A DNA stretch of 64,000 nucleotides from Basidiobolus meristosporus CBS 931.73 (GCA_002104905.1 MCFE01000229.1:57435-121434); one strand, 5' to 3'. Shown: positions 38,032-51,575, numbered from the stretch's first letter. Program-made: numbers and translations. The notes: a model not told the origin generated them from the sequence alone.

Positions 38032-39880
38032 ATGCAAGTGCATACAAGGAATGCATCGCCTCCATCGCAACCACTGTGGTTGTGTGTATGCACTCTCCTC
38101 GTCCAATCATAGCTGAAAACAAAATTCCAAAAATCCATCCACATCGCCCATTCCAGTCGATCTTCTGTAGAGTCATTGATTCACTGAGCGTACTCCATTC
38201 AGGCATTTTGCAAGCTCCTCTTGCTGCTCGTCAATTCGTGCCAAGCCATCACGACTGGTAGATCATATGAAAGTCTTATCAATTAACTCTGTAGCAGTTG
38301 CTCTCGGTTTCCTTAGTTCGAAATAAATCACGCTATCTGAAATAAGACCAGCGACCACTTGACTGGTCAACTGAGGCTCTTCAAAGCTACTGAGACCTCC
38401 TTATGTATTGGACAAAGCATCTGGATCATGGGATTGAGATCATTGTGAAGGCGCATACGCACATTGTAGAACATTCAATTTAGGCACTGCTCTATCACCA
38501 CCCCCGCGTACAGTGTCATGCAATCAGGAAAGTGGTACGCTCCAATTCTCATCAATCTACTCTGGGCAGAGCTGAGCCCACCCTGGCCTCATCGGCCTGG
38601 TGGAATGGCATGAAAGTGTCTTGACTCCCTAGTACACCAGGTGCATCTTTAATATTGTCAAATCTGGCTGAGAAACAAGTAGAGAGCCGGGAAGGGAACC
38701 TGACGAATTCAATATATAGCGACATTGACCCATGTCAACCGGTTGGGGTTGCATGACTCTAGCCAGCCTGTATTCCGCATGTGAGGCTGGAGATGGTGGG
38801 AGCTTTCCACTGTTCGCAGCGAAATGACGATCCACTACCGGATTGAATCTCGTTCACTATACAAGGATCTTTAAAGGCCTATTGATTGACGTGTTCACCA
38901 CGTTTAACCTCCGGCTTGGCCAATTGGATCCATCAACATCAAATGCGGCACCCGCCGTAGCCATATAGATGCTGACTGGGGAGTATTGGATTGGGTACAT
39001 ATGCGTAATTGGGTATTTTGCGAACTTGCAGTAATTCACTAATTTGAGTTTGTCCCATAGCAGGTTCTCCCAGCCAGAATTGTAGGCATTAGTCCCATGT
39101 CACATGTGTTGTATCTGGGAGAGCCTTTCTACGTCCAGTGCACTTCTAGTTAGACCTGCTTCCATTAATCAATCACACGAGCCTGCTTAGGAGATGCTGG
39201 CACGCTAATTGTATTAACCGAGCTGGCAGAAAATGATTTTTTGTGCCGGCGTCCAAAGTTGGTATCAATCCACGAGTTTCAAACTTGGGCAACCACCACG
39301 TAGATCAACCTAGTTAAATTGCCTTTCTCTTACTGATTACTCATGATCCAATTGAGTTGCCAAATTGCGAAGGAATCCACTATCACTGGGTCGGTTGACC
39401 TGAAAGTGGATTCGTTGTAAATTAGCGACATCGAAGCTTGTTTAATAGGTGGCTAATATCATTGCAAATTGTAATGAAATCAACTTATTCGGTAGTCAGC
39501 AAGTTGACTGCCTTAAAGTAGCCAACTTTGGATTGCCAAATAGTATTTCTCATGGAGGCTCGGACCACTAAGATTCAGTAATCAGTGTTCGAACCGTCAC
39601 ATTCGGACCTTTTCGCTACTCAATTTGCTTTCTCATCACCCACAGGTTTGAATACCTTATATACTACCTCTTCTACCTGGACTTTTCATTGATTTTACAG
39701 ATATATTGACCAACCTTTGAGTCGCTATACCTTCTCCACTCTATTAGTAAACTTCTTGCAATCCGTTTTGATCATATCAAGTGCATAGTCCACCCCAACA
39801 GAATCTAAATTAGGGATCAGCGACTTCTTCGCACCACAGGCTTCAATCACAAGCAACTATTAATTCAACCTTTGCTTTCT
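38032..39880. other. Intergenic region upstream of the medA homologue
   Basis: About 1.8 kb without a recognisable gene. Long upstream regions are common for developmental regulators. A TATA-like TTATATACT lies at 39657-39665, about 220 bp before the medA ATG, followed by a pyrimidine-rich leader. Confidence 0.5.
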
Positions 39881-42503
39881 ATGGATAATCGTAGGTTTTT
39901 CTACTATATTTATCGGTTACTTCTCTCAATTCAGCTCACATCGCTGCTGAGCTACACTCCTTTTTGTGAATGATACGTTATCTGCTTCAGGGCAAAAGTT
40001 AACTCACCTAAATTTAGCTTTTTCCAACCAAGCCAAACCTTCGGATCTTCAAGGCGCACGGGACATTTCACGCCCACGCGTCTTGCAGTATTATCCCAAG
40101 AACGGCTCGGAGGGAATGCCCTTCACGGTTGTGTTACAATTCTGCCCCAACGAACTTCTCAAACTAGGCTTCGGCACTCACATAGTCCAGGATACAAAGC
40201 AATGGAACGCACATGGCTACACAACGCTTAGCTGTATGATACCTGGCTTTTCTGCCACCAAGTGGTTTGAGAACAAAGTGCCAGTATGCATCCTAGCAGT
40301 GGATGGAGATACGGTGCTGGATAGCTGGTACTTCGGAGAGTATGTGTTCGCGCAGAGTAAGTGCAACCCAGTTCACATGAAGCAATCCCTGCCCAGCACT
40401 AATCCATAATGTACATGGCGAACTTTGCAGGTCTATTTTCCAACGAGAGTGACGGCCAACTGACTGGTATCATGAATGATCTGCAAGCTAAAGGTACCGT
40501 AGAGTGACGGTATAATTCTTCATCGTCACATGCTGACATTGCTATAAAATCAGGGGCACGTATCACCGGCTTGAAGAACGATGGGGAGGATCAATACAAC
40601 TTCTTAAACGGACAACCGGAGAGCATAGGCTTCGGTGCAAACCCGATCAGCCCTGACAGCTTCATCAAGATCCAGAATGGTACTATCTGGTTACGGAATC
40701 CACACAAGTCAGCGTTGGTGACTAATCATTATCGTGACAGATCACTTCAACATGGGCAACGCCCCCACAATGATGCATGTATATCATGACATGAATATCC
40801 CCACCAATATATCGAACACTGAGGATGCTCATTACACCCAGAACAATTTCCCTCAGTCAACTTTCTTCAACTCTAGCTTCAGGCGAGGCTCCGGAGTAGG
40901 TGTCGGAAGTGAGTTCGATATAAAAAGCGATGAGCATCCAAATCACGACGAGAATGAGCCTAACTTAAATAGCGAGGGATTAGGAAGCAGCTCTCCATCA
41001 GCACCCTCACTGCTGAACTACAACGGCTACTCGCCCGTATTGAAGAAAGCATCGTTGACATTCAAAGGGCACCTCGAGGAGATGACCAGGAACTGGTTGG
41101 TTCATGTTGTTGCCCAAATAGGTTGTGCGCGGAAAGTACTAATATGGTAATCTTTTGGATTGCAGGACCCCCGAAGAAAGCATGAGCAAACGCAGATTGG
41201 TTCAGTTCGGTCGTTCCCATCAGGATAATACTATTGAGTGTTCCTTTGAGGCGGTGGCGCCTGCAGACCTCCTACCTAACAGTATTGTCGTCTCGTGTAT
41301 ATATTGGGAACAGAAGAACGACTTCTATATTACTAGCGTGGATTGTATATATTTACTCGAGTCTTTGATTGCTGTCCGCTTCACAGTGGAGGAGAAAAAT
41401 CGCATACGTCGCAATCTAGAAGGATTCCGGCCATTGACCATCTCGAAATGCAAACAGGAATGCGCAGACTTCTTCAAATTAATAATGTCGTTTCCTAATC
41501 CCAAGCCGCGAAATATCGAAAAAGATGTGAAAGTTTTCCCCTGGAAAGTGCTGCCCGACGCGCTGAGAAAGATTGTTGGCAAATATGTAAGCCTCTTCAT
41601 TCCCATTCTCACGCTACCTTCCGTTTACTCAGCGTTTTCTGCAGACGGCTAGCTACAGTAGTACAGCTAGTGTAGACATCGACGCGTTCCACAACACCTT
41701 CCCTCCAACATCTACTCCAAAGAATCCCAATTCTAGGGCAAGTCTAGCCAACTACTCGTTCATCAGCCCGTCGATACAAGAGGCTCAGCGTATGTGTCGG
41801 GCATGGTTGCTTGTTTTACCACCATACTAGCAACTAATGATTACAATACAAATCTAGCTAACCTCGTGTCAAGCACCTCGTCCGCGAAGGTGGACCCAGT
41901 GTACTCATCTAGCACCGCATACCGTAAGCCCTGTTCTGTTTCCAAGACTACTCTCATCGTCTAATGGCAAATTCATACCAGCCCAACCACAGCTAGCCCA
42001 GCAAAGTGGAGCCCAAAGACGCCATCTTTATCTTAGGCGGCATTCTTTGGTGGACCCATATGCATTGCCATATAATCAGCCTCGCCGTCACTCCGTCACT
42101 GATGTTGAATCAATAAACCAACATGATTCAACCTCATTGATGAATTCCAGGGCCTCTATGAAAATACCGAGATATTCCTCCCAGTTTGCAGTTGCAGGTT
42201 CTGACCCGAACTCGCAGTTCATCAAACCCGATGCCGTGTTGGAGCTCTCAAGGTCATCTCTGCAGGATTCTCAAGATATCAGCCCATTGGCACTAACGCA
42301 GGTAAGCTCTCCAGTCACACCCTTTATGCCACATTGGCAAGCTTATGTAATGTATGATGATTCCTTCTCAGGAGTTTACCTATGGTGGCGGTTTACCGCA
42401 CTCCACAGTCCCCAACGTTAACCCAAGTTCGGATGGGTCTCAGCTTCATCGCCTAGGCATGAGCTTTACAAATTTCAATCATGACCGTTCAACCCGCTCC
42501 TAA
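39881..42503 (+). CDS. medA: Medusa-type developmental regulator (MedA/Ust1/Ren1/Acr1 family)
   Basis: 667 residues from ten exons: 39881-39890, 39991-40356, 40431-40493, 40554-40679, 40741-41095, 41166-41586, 41645-41789, 41858-41923, 41982-42301, 42372-42503. All introns are GT-AG and the total is divisible by three. The N-terminal half has the family's beta-rich block (PRVLQYYPKNGSEGMPF, DSWYFGEYVFAQ). The signature is the C-terminal block at about 390-455: RRNLEGFRPLTISK, FPNPKPRNIEKDVKVFPWK, IVGKYTASYSSTAS. Medusa proteins control conidiophore development, adhesion and virulence in filamentous fungi, probably in the nucleus. Exon 1 codes only ten bases (M-D-N-R split), so the start is the least certain part; the alternative Met at 39966 lies inside the first intron. 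Gene symbol is by homology. Confidence 0.88.
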
Positions 42504-43206
42504 TTGTGCTTGGGGGATTATCATCCCTGTTAAGCCCCAGCCTAGGCGCGAGTGCTTTTCGTGTAGGGCCTAACCATTCTTGAGGATATTTTTTATTCCA
42601 TTACAACCATTTTGGATCCTTTCGATATATTTGCACTTGAATTTTCTTTAATCTTTTATTTTCCTGACTTGGTATATTTTTGTACGTTCGTAAAGTGAGA
42701 TTTTCTTGTTTGTAAACCATGGCTTTGAATCTGTTGGTTGCTCGGAGGCTGTGTTTTGTTATATCAAGGATGTGCCATTGCAAGATTGTATTCTTGTCGG
42801 TTCTGGTTCATATAGGCCTCTTGAGGTTTGCATGATGCAGGTGCTCTTGGGTACTGGAGAGATTCTCAACAATACAAATTTATGATCTTTAGCATGCTAT
42901 ATGTCATCTCACTTTTGGACGTACTGCCACGACAATGGGGGAGAGGTTGCTACATATACCGGATTTCTTCAACAGACTTTATTCATTTAAAGTAAGCCCA
43001 ATTGTCTAAATCTATAGATAAATCAACAGCGCATTGGATATCAGGCAAAGGCCACCCACGGTGTCCACGAGTCAAGTCGGATGCACAAATCGCCGACTTG
43101 TAAGCTTAAAAATTAATTTAACGTATCTTTTCTGAATCTACAATATGACTACCAAGCAGTATGCTAGCCACAAGTTGTGAGCTGACAACCAAGTCTGAAG
43201 AAAGGA
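42504..43206. other. Space between two converging genes
   Basis: Contains the 3' ends of the medA homologue (plus) and the membrane-protein gene (minus). T-rich and AT-rich; the only frame over 60 codons is a shadow. No other feature seen. Confidence 0.5.
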
Positions 43207-45194
43207 TTACTCCGTGTTTGGAGTATATAAATCGATGATGTCTTGGACGTTGCTGGACAATAGGAAACCAAGTGGTAGCGTATCCTCGTTCTCCGAATTG
43301 GAGCTTCTGTCCTTGGTATCGTTCTTCCATTTCAGCTGACCAGTGCTTGCTACCGTCCGGAGCCTTTTCGTGTTACGAGCGCCGAAATTACGGGGCAACG
43401 TACGGCTTCGCATGGTTAGAGCCGCCAGTGGCAAGTCGTCTTCTTTGGAGGGATTGATGATTCCAAGCGGCAAATTTTCCTCAAGGTCATCGGTTTCGTC
43501 CAGAACCACTTGGAGCCCTGATAGTGACTGGTCATTATTCCCGGGAATGATCTCGGTGAGCATGTCGCGTAGCTCATAAATCTTGCTACCCTGGCTTGAG
43601 CTGCTAGAGGAATAGCCGCCCAAGCGAGTTTGCGTAGGTGTTGGCCTCTGTTGCGTGCGCTTGCGAGTAAGCTTCTCTGAGGTAAGCGTATGCGAGGTGG
43701 GCTGTTTTATGTATCGACGGAACTCGTGAAAACTTTCGAACGACCTGGATCGACGCAGGACAAGTCGTTTCGTCAGTTCCATCTTGCCTTTCGCTTTTCC
43801 ACTATCATTTGGTTTTGGCTCTTGGTTCATCCTCTTCGACACCGATCTTCTGTAGCCTATGTTAGGCGTGGTCTTGGACCGTTGCAGATTCGTGCGTGGA
43901 GTTAGTGCTCTGCCCACGCTACTCGCTGAATCGTTGGGTCCCAGGGTAGAGCAGCCATCTTCGCTTCCTAGACTCTGAGAGTATTCAGACTCCGACTCAC
44001 TTGGCATCTGTAGATGTCTTGGCCGAGAGAAGCCTCGTGGTTGGAAGAAATCGGACTTGCTACGTCTCAAAGGCTTGGGACTGCCAAGAGCCGGCTCTAT
44101 TCTACTGGTATCCCTTCCGCTCTCCAACCATTTCTCAACCTTGGCGATCGAGGCGGGGTTTTCCGGAATCTCTAGGAACTTTGGGGGCGAGTTTGATGTG
44201 GCCCATCCCATCTCTAATATCACCGAGGTCCTCAACTCACTCCTGTTACGAGACTCGGAGCCGTTTTCGAACAACTCCTCCTCCTTCAGTTCAGCATCAT
44301 GCGGCCTGTAGAATGGTAGGGAACGTTCCAAACTTGCTCCCAGGTTTTCTTTACCCAACTTGGGAATCCCCGTGAATTTCTCACCAACCAGGTCGGGATT
44401 CAGCTTCTCGCCGATGACTGGATCATGCTTGTTAAAGTGAGACTGATTTTTACGCCGCCACCAAGAGGAGGTAGCCTTTGTGTCCGGGGATAGCATGGCT
44501 TCTTCAGTGTCATCAAAACAATCGCCGTTCTCCTTTCTTCTGTCACGCTTCCGCGGATGGTTGAACTTGTAAATAAAGAAGCCCACCAATAACAGCAATA
44601 TCACCAGACCTATGACCGCAGTGATAACGATGGGCCGGGAGAAGCTGCCGATCGAGCCAAGATTCCAAAGGTTGGCGCTCGCCTCAGCGTCGTTCGAGGG
44701 AAAGCACATTGATTGCCTCTCGCACCTTTCGCCACGAATGGAGGCGCCGATTATCGGGTCATAGGGAGTCCTGTCGCTGGGAACAAAAGCGGTGAACTTG
44801 GTGGAGAAGAGTTCTTGCCCAAGCTGCACGCATACGTAGTGGTTCCCAGATTGTCTCAAAACACAACTGGAGGGAATCTCCCGAAGAATGCTTCCACCCT
44901 GGAAATCGATGCTTGTTTGGTATTCTCTATTGTAATGGGCAATGTCAGATTGGTATGCTTGAATGGATATGTGATATGTGGATGGCTCATTTGTGGCCTT
45001 GGTGATCACGTTGTAACAGCAGACTACATTGCGTAGTAGAAATCGGAAAAATGTTAGCATGCCTGCCTACCTACCTACCTGTAACACGGTAAAGAGAACT
45101 TACATGACTCCGCCACTGCCGAGAGGCTTAGGATGATCAATGGCGAACACAAGTGTTGTGTGAACCGACGAAAATTCGAATGCCAAGAAAACAT
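43207..45194 (-). CDS. Type I single-pass membrane protein with long Ser-rich cytoplasmic tail
   Basis: 635 residues from two exons (45194-45104 and 45023-43207; 80-nt intron GTAAGT...ATGTAG). Residues 1-30 form a signal peptide (LCSPLIILSLSAVAES). A Cys-containing extracellular part of about 130 residues follows, then one transmembrane helix at about 161-183 (AVIGLVILLLLVGFFIYKF) and a stop-transfer run of Arg/Lys (PRKRDRRK). The last 440 residues are hydrophilic, rich in Ser and Arg with many basic-Ser motifs, probably disordered and phosphorylated. I recognise no catalytic or adhesion domain. The layout resembles fungal wall sensors or Axl2-type landmarks, but sequence similarity is not evident. 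The single-exon frame that begins at 45060 would lack the signal peptide; the spliced start is preferred. Confidence 0.8.
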
Positions 45195-46055
45195 GCCGGT
45201 TGGTTGCAATGAAAGTGATGCGAACAGCAGTGCTCTACAGGGACCTTTGTTCTAACGCCAGTGAGAATAAATACAGTGGGGTCTCTGGAGATAAAAGAAT
45301 GGGACCCTTGGACAAAGTTCCTGCAACCGGATCCAGATGTTCAAGGTAAGGAAGCCTTTGGGGTGTCTGATGGATAGGAATGAGCAGGTAGTTGCGCGTG
45401 CTGATGGCAGTTGTTAAGAAACCCGGGTATTAGGGATACTTGGATGAATATATAGCATGCGATGGGAATGATGATGTAGAAGCAGGCAAAAATGTGGACA
45501 TGTATGCCGGTACCATACCAGGGTTCGGCAAATTCCAGGAATGCTGGGCAAGTGGAGAACACTACCTTGAATACCGATGTGCAGTGGAGGAGATTTCCAG
45601 TAATCCCAATTTAATTAGATCCTTCCTAGGTCACACCATTGTTCCCTCTCCTTATTGACTATGGCAATTAAGCATTATGGGGCACCCGTATCCCGCAAGA
45701 CCTATAACATCATTAGCATATATGCAGAACCAATCCTCCGGACGATTTCAGATCTATTCGGAATGTTTAGTGTTGGGCGTGTGGTGCCACGCTATCATTG
45801 GCACACACATGCTGTATGTATGTAAATCACAGCTCATGTTGGTCATACTCAATAGAAAATCTCCCGTTTCGGAAAAGGCGCTGAAATGTATATTCAGGAC
45901 ATGAGTACAATACTCAAAGGAAGTTTATTTCGGCCTAAACCGGGACCATTCCTTTTGCTGCTTCAAGCACACAACAATCATGGGGATCTGGCTTTCTCCA
46001 GTTGCCCACACATGTGCAAGAGATGCCAGTAGTGCCTTTCCATCTGCAGCCATGC
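45195..46055. other. Intergenic region
   Basis: 860 bp holding the promoter of the membrane-protein gene and the 3' flank of the amidohydrolase gene, both on the minus strand. Short frames only. No repeat recognised. Confidence 0.5.
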
Positions 46056-48383
46056 TTAGAGACCTCCGTATACTATTTTCCCACCGACCACAGTTGCAGT
46101 GATCTTGGTGCCAGGTATTTTGTTGGGCTGAATCTTCATAATGTCTTTTTCAAAGACTACGAAGTCTGCCCGCTTCATGGGTGTAATGCTGCCCAGCTCA
46201 GACTCGGAAAACGAAGCGTAGGCTGCGTCGATAGTGAATCCTTTTAATGCTTGCTCTCTTGTAAGTTTCTGTTTAGGAAACCAGCCATTTGGTCCTTGTG
46301 GCTACTCGGAGGGCAAAAGGGTTACCAAAGAAATGGTGTGTCACTAATGGCCAGGCACTTACCGATGTTCCATCCAAATTATCACGCGTAATGGCTGCGT
46401 AGAAGTCTTGCAGAAAACTAGGCCATTCGACGGGAAAATCTGAGCCGAGTGGTAGAACTGGCACACTACTACAAATTTAGCAGGATGCTATGCAGAAAGG
46501 GCATTAGAAATGTACCTGGCATTGAGAAGCGATTGCCAGGCATAGGCCCCAAGAATTCTTTCTGGGCCTAATCGTTTTTCTGCAAACGCCATATCACTAG
46601 TAGCTGAGGAAATAGGAAGCATCAGTATCACCAAGAGTAGGGCCATAAACTGGTTTGGCCATACCATGTCGTGGCTGCACTGAAGGAATGATCCCTAGCT
46701 CCCCAACGCGTCGAATATCTTGCTCCGTCTACACAGCAAAAGCCATTAGAGCTGACCGAACAACCCAAGGGGATGCGCTTGTTTACCAGAATCTGGGCAT
46801 GCTCAATGCGGAGCCGGAATTTATCATTCCACCGGGAACCAATTGTCTCGTTTAAATTCCATCGTTTGCCCAAAGCTAGTTCATAAGCGTCGAGAACTAG
46901 CTTGTTTCCCAAATCACCAATTGCGTGTGTAGCGACCTGGAATCCTTTTTCAATCCACTTATCTACCGTCTGTGCTAGAAGGGTGACATCCGATCGTAGG
47001 ATCCCACGTGTGTTCTGGTTGTCTGTCAACATACTCGCTTAGGTACATGTGATTTAGAGGCATAGCAGTGGATGAAGCGCGAACCTGAATACGGCCTGAT
47101 TAACGCTGCACCCCAGCTCCCTAGCGCACCATCGATGAGCATTTTTACGCTGCGAACCTTGAGTTTTCCCTCTATTTCAAAAGCCTCGATATCGTCCCCA
47201 CAGAAGCTGTTCTCATGACAAAACACCATGACGTTACTACGAAGTGGCCAGTCACCAGTTTCGGCAATTCTGCAACACGGTGGATACGTTAGTTCGAATG
47301 CCGCTTGACCGTTGGCATCTGGAAGAATACAATGACATACCGTCTAAAGAATTTAATGGTACTAGGGCTAACCCCAGCATCATGTACTCCTGTGAATCCA
47401 ACCGAATGTAGAAATGAAGTGGCGTTTCTCACGGCGCTCAGGTTTTGTTCTTCAGTGTACGGTGGTTTCCTATCCACTGGAAGGGCCATGAGCCACACGT
47501 AAATAAACCATTGGCCGAACAAAAGACTTACGAACTAACTGTTGCGCATTATCAACAAAGACTCCTAGACCTGGTGACCTGATAACCTCTCCACCAGCCA
47601 CAGGGGCACTTTCATCAAAACCATTCTTCTTCATGATATCCAACACTGCGCCATTAACCCAGATCGCATGGCTGTCTACCCTGGTGAGAGAAATGGGTAT
47701 TTTAGCCAACTCTGGATCCTGATCTAAATCCTTCGCTGTTGGAAACTGGCCACCAGGCCAGTTGTTTTGGTTCCAGCTATGTCCAAGCAACCACGGCCCC
47801 TCCGGCTTGTATTCTACTGCGGATTTGGAAATGTGCTCTTTGAGTAGCTTACGAACATCTAGTAGATAGGTAAGATGGCATTCGAAACATATCTGAGAGT
47901 GGGGTGTGTTGTACCGTCAATGCTTTTTGCTGTAAGCAAGTTCACCTCGTTGAGAGTGTGGCCGAATTGCAAGAAGTGCTGGAGAAAACACAATAAGCAT
48001 GGTAATTGAGGTGAGATAGATCGTCTCTGCTGAAACCACCGACCCCATGAGCGTCCACAAGACCTGGAACGACCGTTCTCTTTCTCAGATTGACATACTG
48101 ATTTCCATGTTTCTTCCACTTCTTCAGAATATCATGGTTTCTTCCAACATCCACGAACCACCCATTCTTGACCACAAATGCTTGAGCGCTCGGAAGCTCA
48201 GTGTCAACCGTGTAGACGTTCCCATGATGATACACAGTAGCTCTTTCCCGAGTGCTGCGAAAGCAAAGGAGTCAATCAAGTGTCTACGGGATGGTTAGCA
48301 AGCACTTACATGATATGTTGCTCAGCACGGGCGTGAATCGCTAGTAGGAAGATTAACGATGAGCGCAGGTCTATCCATTTCAT
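46056..48383 (-). CDS. Secreted YtcJ-type amidohydrolase (amidohydrolase family 3)
   Basis: 566 residues from eleven exons: 48383-48310, 48254-48044, 47978-47915, 47858-47532, 47476-47341, 47269-47085, 47022-46787, 46728-46665, 46603-46516, 46465-46363, 46268-46056. All introns GT-AG; frames close exactly. An N-terminal signal peptide (about residues 1-20, SSLIFLLAIHARA) suggests secretion or entry into the secretory route. Metal-site motifs of the TIM-barrel amidohydrolases are complete: VDAHGH (His94, His96), THAIGD (His365), IEHAQ (His407) and GSDFP (Asp471). Known relatives hydrolyse N-acyl or formamide bonds; the substrate cannot be told. The last exon returns to the beta-sandwich that carries the family's C-terminus (KRADFVVFEKD). 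Exon 10 has a tandem TAGTAG acceptor (46466-46471) that could add one Ser. Confidence 0.9.
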
Positions 48384-51253
48384 TTTGTTGTAGGCATTAG
48401 CATCGACCTTGCAAGCCTATATATACAGAGAGTGGAGTAACCATGATCCACTGATTCGTCATATCCGACTGCTAAATTAGCGAGCTATATTGCATGGAGG
48501 TAGAATGGCATAAATAATTGTCTGATTTCTGATTTCCAAGTCACGCCTTGCGTGACTGGGAAGCTCAGCAAATAGAACCTAGGGAACTTCTTGATCCCAA
48601 CCAATCCATATTACTTCCTATGATAACGTGATGTGCTAAATTCCCCAAACGTAAGCAGAGGACACGGTGAATGGCACTGATTCTCAACCATAGACTATAC
48701 AGGTTACACAGCCACCGTATTGTTAGCGATTCTTCACGACTGGGTAATAAGTAGAGTGGTGAAAGTTTAGAGCATCCAGGAGATGTGGGCTCGAAGGGTG
48801 AGAAAGTTCAGGATCTGCTTCCCCATGCTTTATGTACAAATCCAATCCTTGGAATTCACCAGGAATAGGGAGTAAAACCACACGGCCATGGCTCCATTTA
48901 AATAGCAGATATTGCCCAGTATATGGATCTTCTGGAGGGTATTCACACTAAGGATTTAATAGCCCCATGCTTGACTACTTTATTACATCGACCGATCATG
49001 TTGGTATTGGCTCCCATGAGTTCACCTGGATTGTAAGCATTCACTTATAGGAGTTATGGTGATTCAATAAAGCAAGCAATAACAGTAGGGCATGGATACA
49101 CCATTGGCAGTTTTAGTAAGTTCCCAAACAAGTAAATTTAGGCGTTTTCATAGACTGAATTGTCCACAAAGGATCTACCATTCAATTAGCAATAGGGCAG
49201 TTATGGCTGTAAAATCCAGCCATCGAGTTAATGGTGACTTGAAGGCACATATCGATATTTGAATCTGGGCCGAATCCACCAACTATCCTATATGAGCATT
49301 GATAACTACTTTCCTCGACACGCTTCAATACTAATACACAAGCGGGAGGGTTGATTAAAGAGCAGAGCGCACTATTGTGATATCCAGATTAAGCCAGATT
49401 TATAACCCTAGCATCATATCCATACATGCACTGAGCTAACCCTCTAATCATTGAGCTTAATCAACCCAAGAACCTGGGCTTTTTAGTCCTCAAGAATAAT
49501 ACGACTTTTGTTATACTTGGAAAGGTTGGCTTTCCATAATCAGGTACCAACAGCTACCATGTACAGGAAAATTCCTGGCATTACCAGGTTTGAGACATAA
49601 GAAACTATGCCTGGCGCTTCTAACCCTATCTATTCTTCATTGCTCGGCACACAGTATGATGCCTTAATCTTTGGTAATTGCCAAGGTTCTTGGCTAGGTA
49701 TATTGGCGGTGATTGAGAAGTATTTTTGGTATCTTTGAGCTGCCAGCTGGACATGCAGAAATGCTGCCTCCATGCGGCGAAAGTTGTACATCAGCTGGAA
49801 ACTTCAACGCAGGCCTAATATTATACAGTATTTCGTAGTGGTCTAAGACTCCTTTTGATGATCACTCATTAATCTACACAAATATTCCGTTGACTGTTGT
49901 AGATTGCTGTCTCAGTCATCTAAGCTATTCTATCTTGGCTAAAATTGCACATCGGTTAAAATCGGCTGTATCACTTCGGATAATCCCCCGATTTCCAAAC
50001 GGATCTAGTTGTATGATTCATCATAATTCGGGATGAAAGTACCCACGGTTCAATAAATACATACTTTCCCACGGACTGAATATATCATTGGATCCTCATC
50101 AAGAGTAGATCAAGAATGCCCGACCGTACATCTACATTTTTTCCTCATTTGCTCGGAACTGAAATTTCTATTTTCGAGCTCTCAGCTACTAGTTTGTCAC
50201 CACTCACACGCCTGTATACTGTTGAATCGAATAAGAATATAGGAAAGACTTGAATTGGAAGTTAACCAAGATATCGATTTTAAGAGACCACATGGGGTTC
50301 AGCCTTGAACCAATTCGTACACATCCCGTTTTCACATTGAACCCAATCTGATCAAATGTGGGAACCCAAGAAAATCCGGGTCAAGCTGTATATCTGAGGG
50401 CGCGGTTGTTGTTATCAAGGTCGGAAGTGGTTAGAAATTATTTGTAAAAATAGTACTTTGTGAATATGTGCTCTAGAGGAAGAACTGAGTATTACTGTTT
50501 GCCCAACAGCGCCTGGTGGTGTTGGCAGCTCATCTCACATCCTAAAAAGATAACCAAGTTTGCAGTGTGCTTAAGGCTAAAATATGCAATACTAACCCTA
50601 AAATTAATATATCAGCGAAACTGGCAGTCTCAGAAGCATAAGAGCTAGCCTAGGACACTGATGGTGTCTTATAAGTAATAGATAGGTGGTTAGCCTCAGA
50701 GATGGAAAATAACTTGAGTGCACCTACTTTGAAAATCAAATTTGACAAACAAACCATCTCAAGAAAGAAGAAGCTAGGCTGTGACACCAGTTACTTCTTT
50801 TAAGTAGCAAAGTGCAACTTATTGTTACAAATGAAAAATTCTAGCACCACCAAAATGACTGTGTGCTCAAATGGATACTCCTGAATCCAACATTAAAATC
50901 AGCAAAAAATGCTTTCTGAGCAGAGTGTAAGCCAGGCTGAAGCACCAATTGTATATTGGACCTGGCTATTAGTGGCTTGTTCAAAAGGATGAAAAATAAT
51001 CCAACTAAACCCCATTGAAGAGTAATAGTTAAAAATATACAGCCACTACCCCAAATATTAAAGTCAAGGACAGTACTACTTAGACAGAACTGTAGATGAT
51101 CTAAGACATTGGTTGAATTCTTTATGTCATATATTGCTTCTTGCCTGCTAGAGCAAAGCCCCACTTAATTCTAACTAAAAGATGGTCAAGTGTTAAAAGG
51201 TATAATTGTTGAAATGTGAGTGTTGTTTTCAAAGTTTGGTCAAGGATCAAGAC
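48384..51253. other. 2.9-kb transition into the subtelomere, no recognised gene
   Basis: 48.4-50.4 kb looks like ordinary intergenic DNA with no frame above 60 codons. From about 50.45 kb the sequence becomes more AT-rich and repeat-like. A 107-codon minus frame at 50841-51164 has no recognisable domain. The first copy of the telomere-linked LINE 3' end begins at 51254. Confidence 0.5.
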
Positions 51254-51322
51254 TTAGGGGGGGGGGAAGACAGTCACCCACAGGTGAGATATTTATCTCA
51301 GTTAAAACAAAGAGACCAGTGC
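51254..51322 (-). mobile_element. LINE 3'-end copy 1
   Basis: Plus strand starts TTAGGGGGG and continues GAAGACAGTCACC...GGTGAGAT, a diverged form of the LINE 3' box; the LINE sense strand is minus. Only about 69 bp remain before the next copy begins in the same orientation. Confidence 0.7.
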
Positions 51323-51575
51323 TTAGGGGGAGGAAAGTTGCCAAGTGGTAAAATCTTTATTCCCTTATGACAAGTATCTAAAGAAGCCAAGTTAATCTGA
51401 AGTTATTCCCAGAAAGTTAGGTCTGAGAGTTGAGAAGCTGAGTGGTAATGTATTTCCTAATTAGCTAGGTCTGAGAGAGGTTTCCTGTAAAGCTAGGCCT
51501 GAGAAGTGAGAATCTGAGTATATCTGAGGTAGGTTGTACTGGTTTGTGGTAGCTGAATTGTGGCCAGAATAACCA
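51323..51575 (-). mobile_element. LINE 3'-end copy 2, long version
   Basis: Starts TTAGGGGGAGGAAAGTTGCC and then matches the telomere-embedded copy at 63523-63765 over its whole length, up to GAATTGTGGCCAGAAT. Sense strand is minus. It holds the same three CCTAG-type imperfect hairpins, more decayed than in the telomeric copy. Confidence 0.8.

Noticed and set aside
50841-51164. 107-codon minus frame next to the first LINE copy, considered as a LINE remnant
   Set aside because: It shows no RT or endonuclease motif and no match to the coding LINE.
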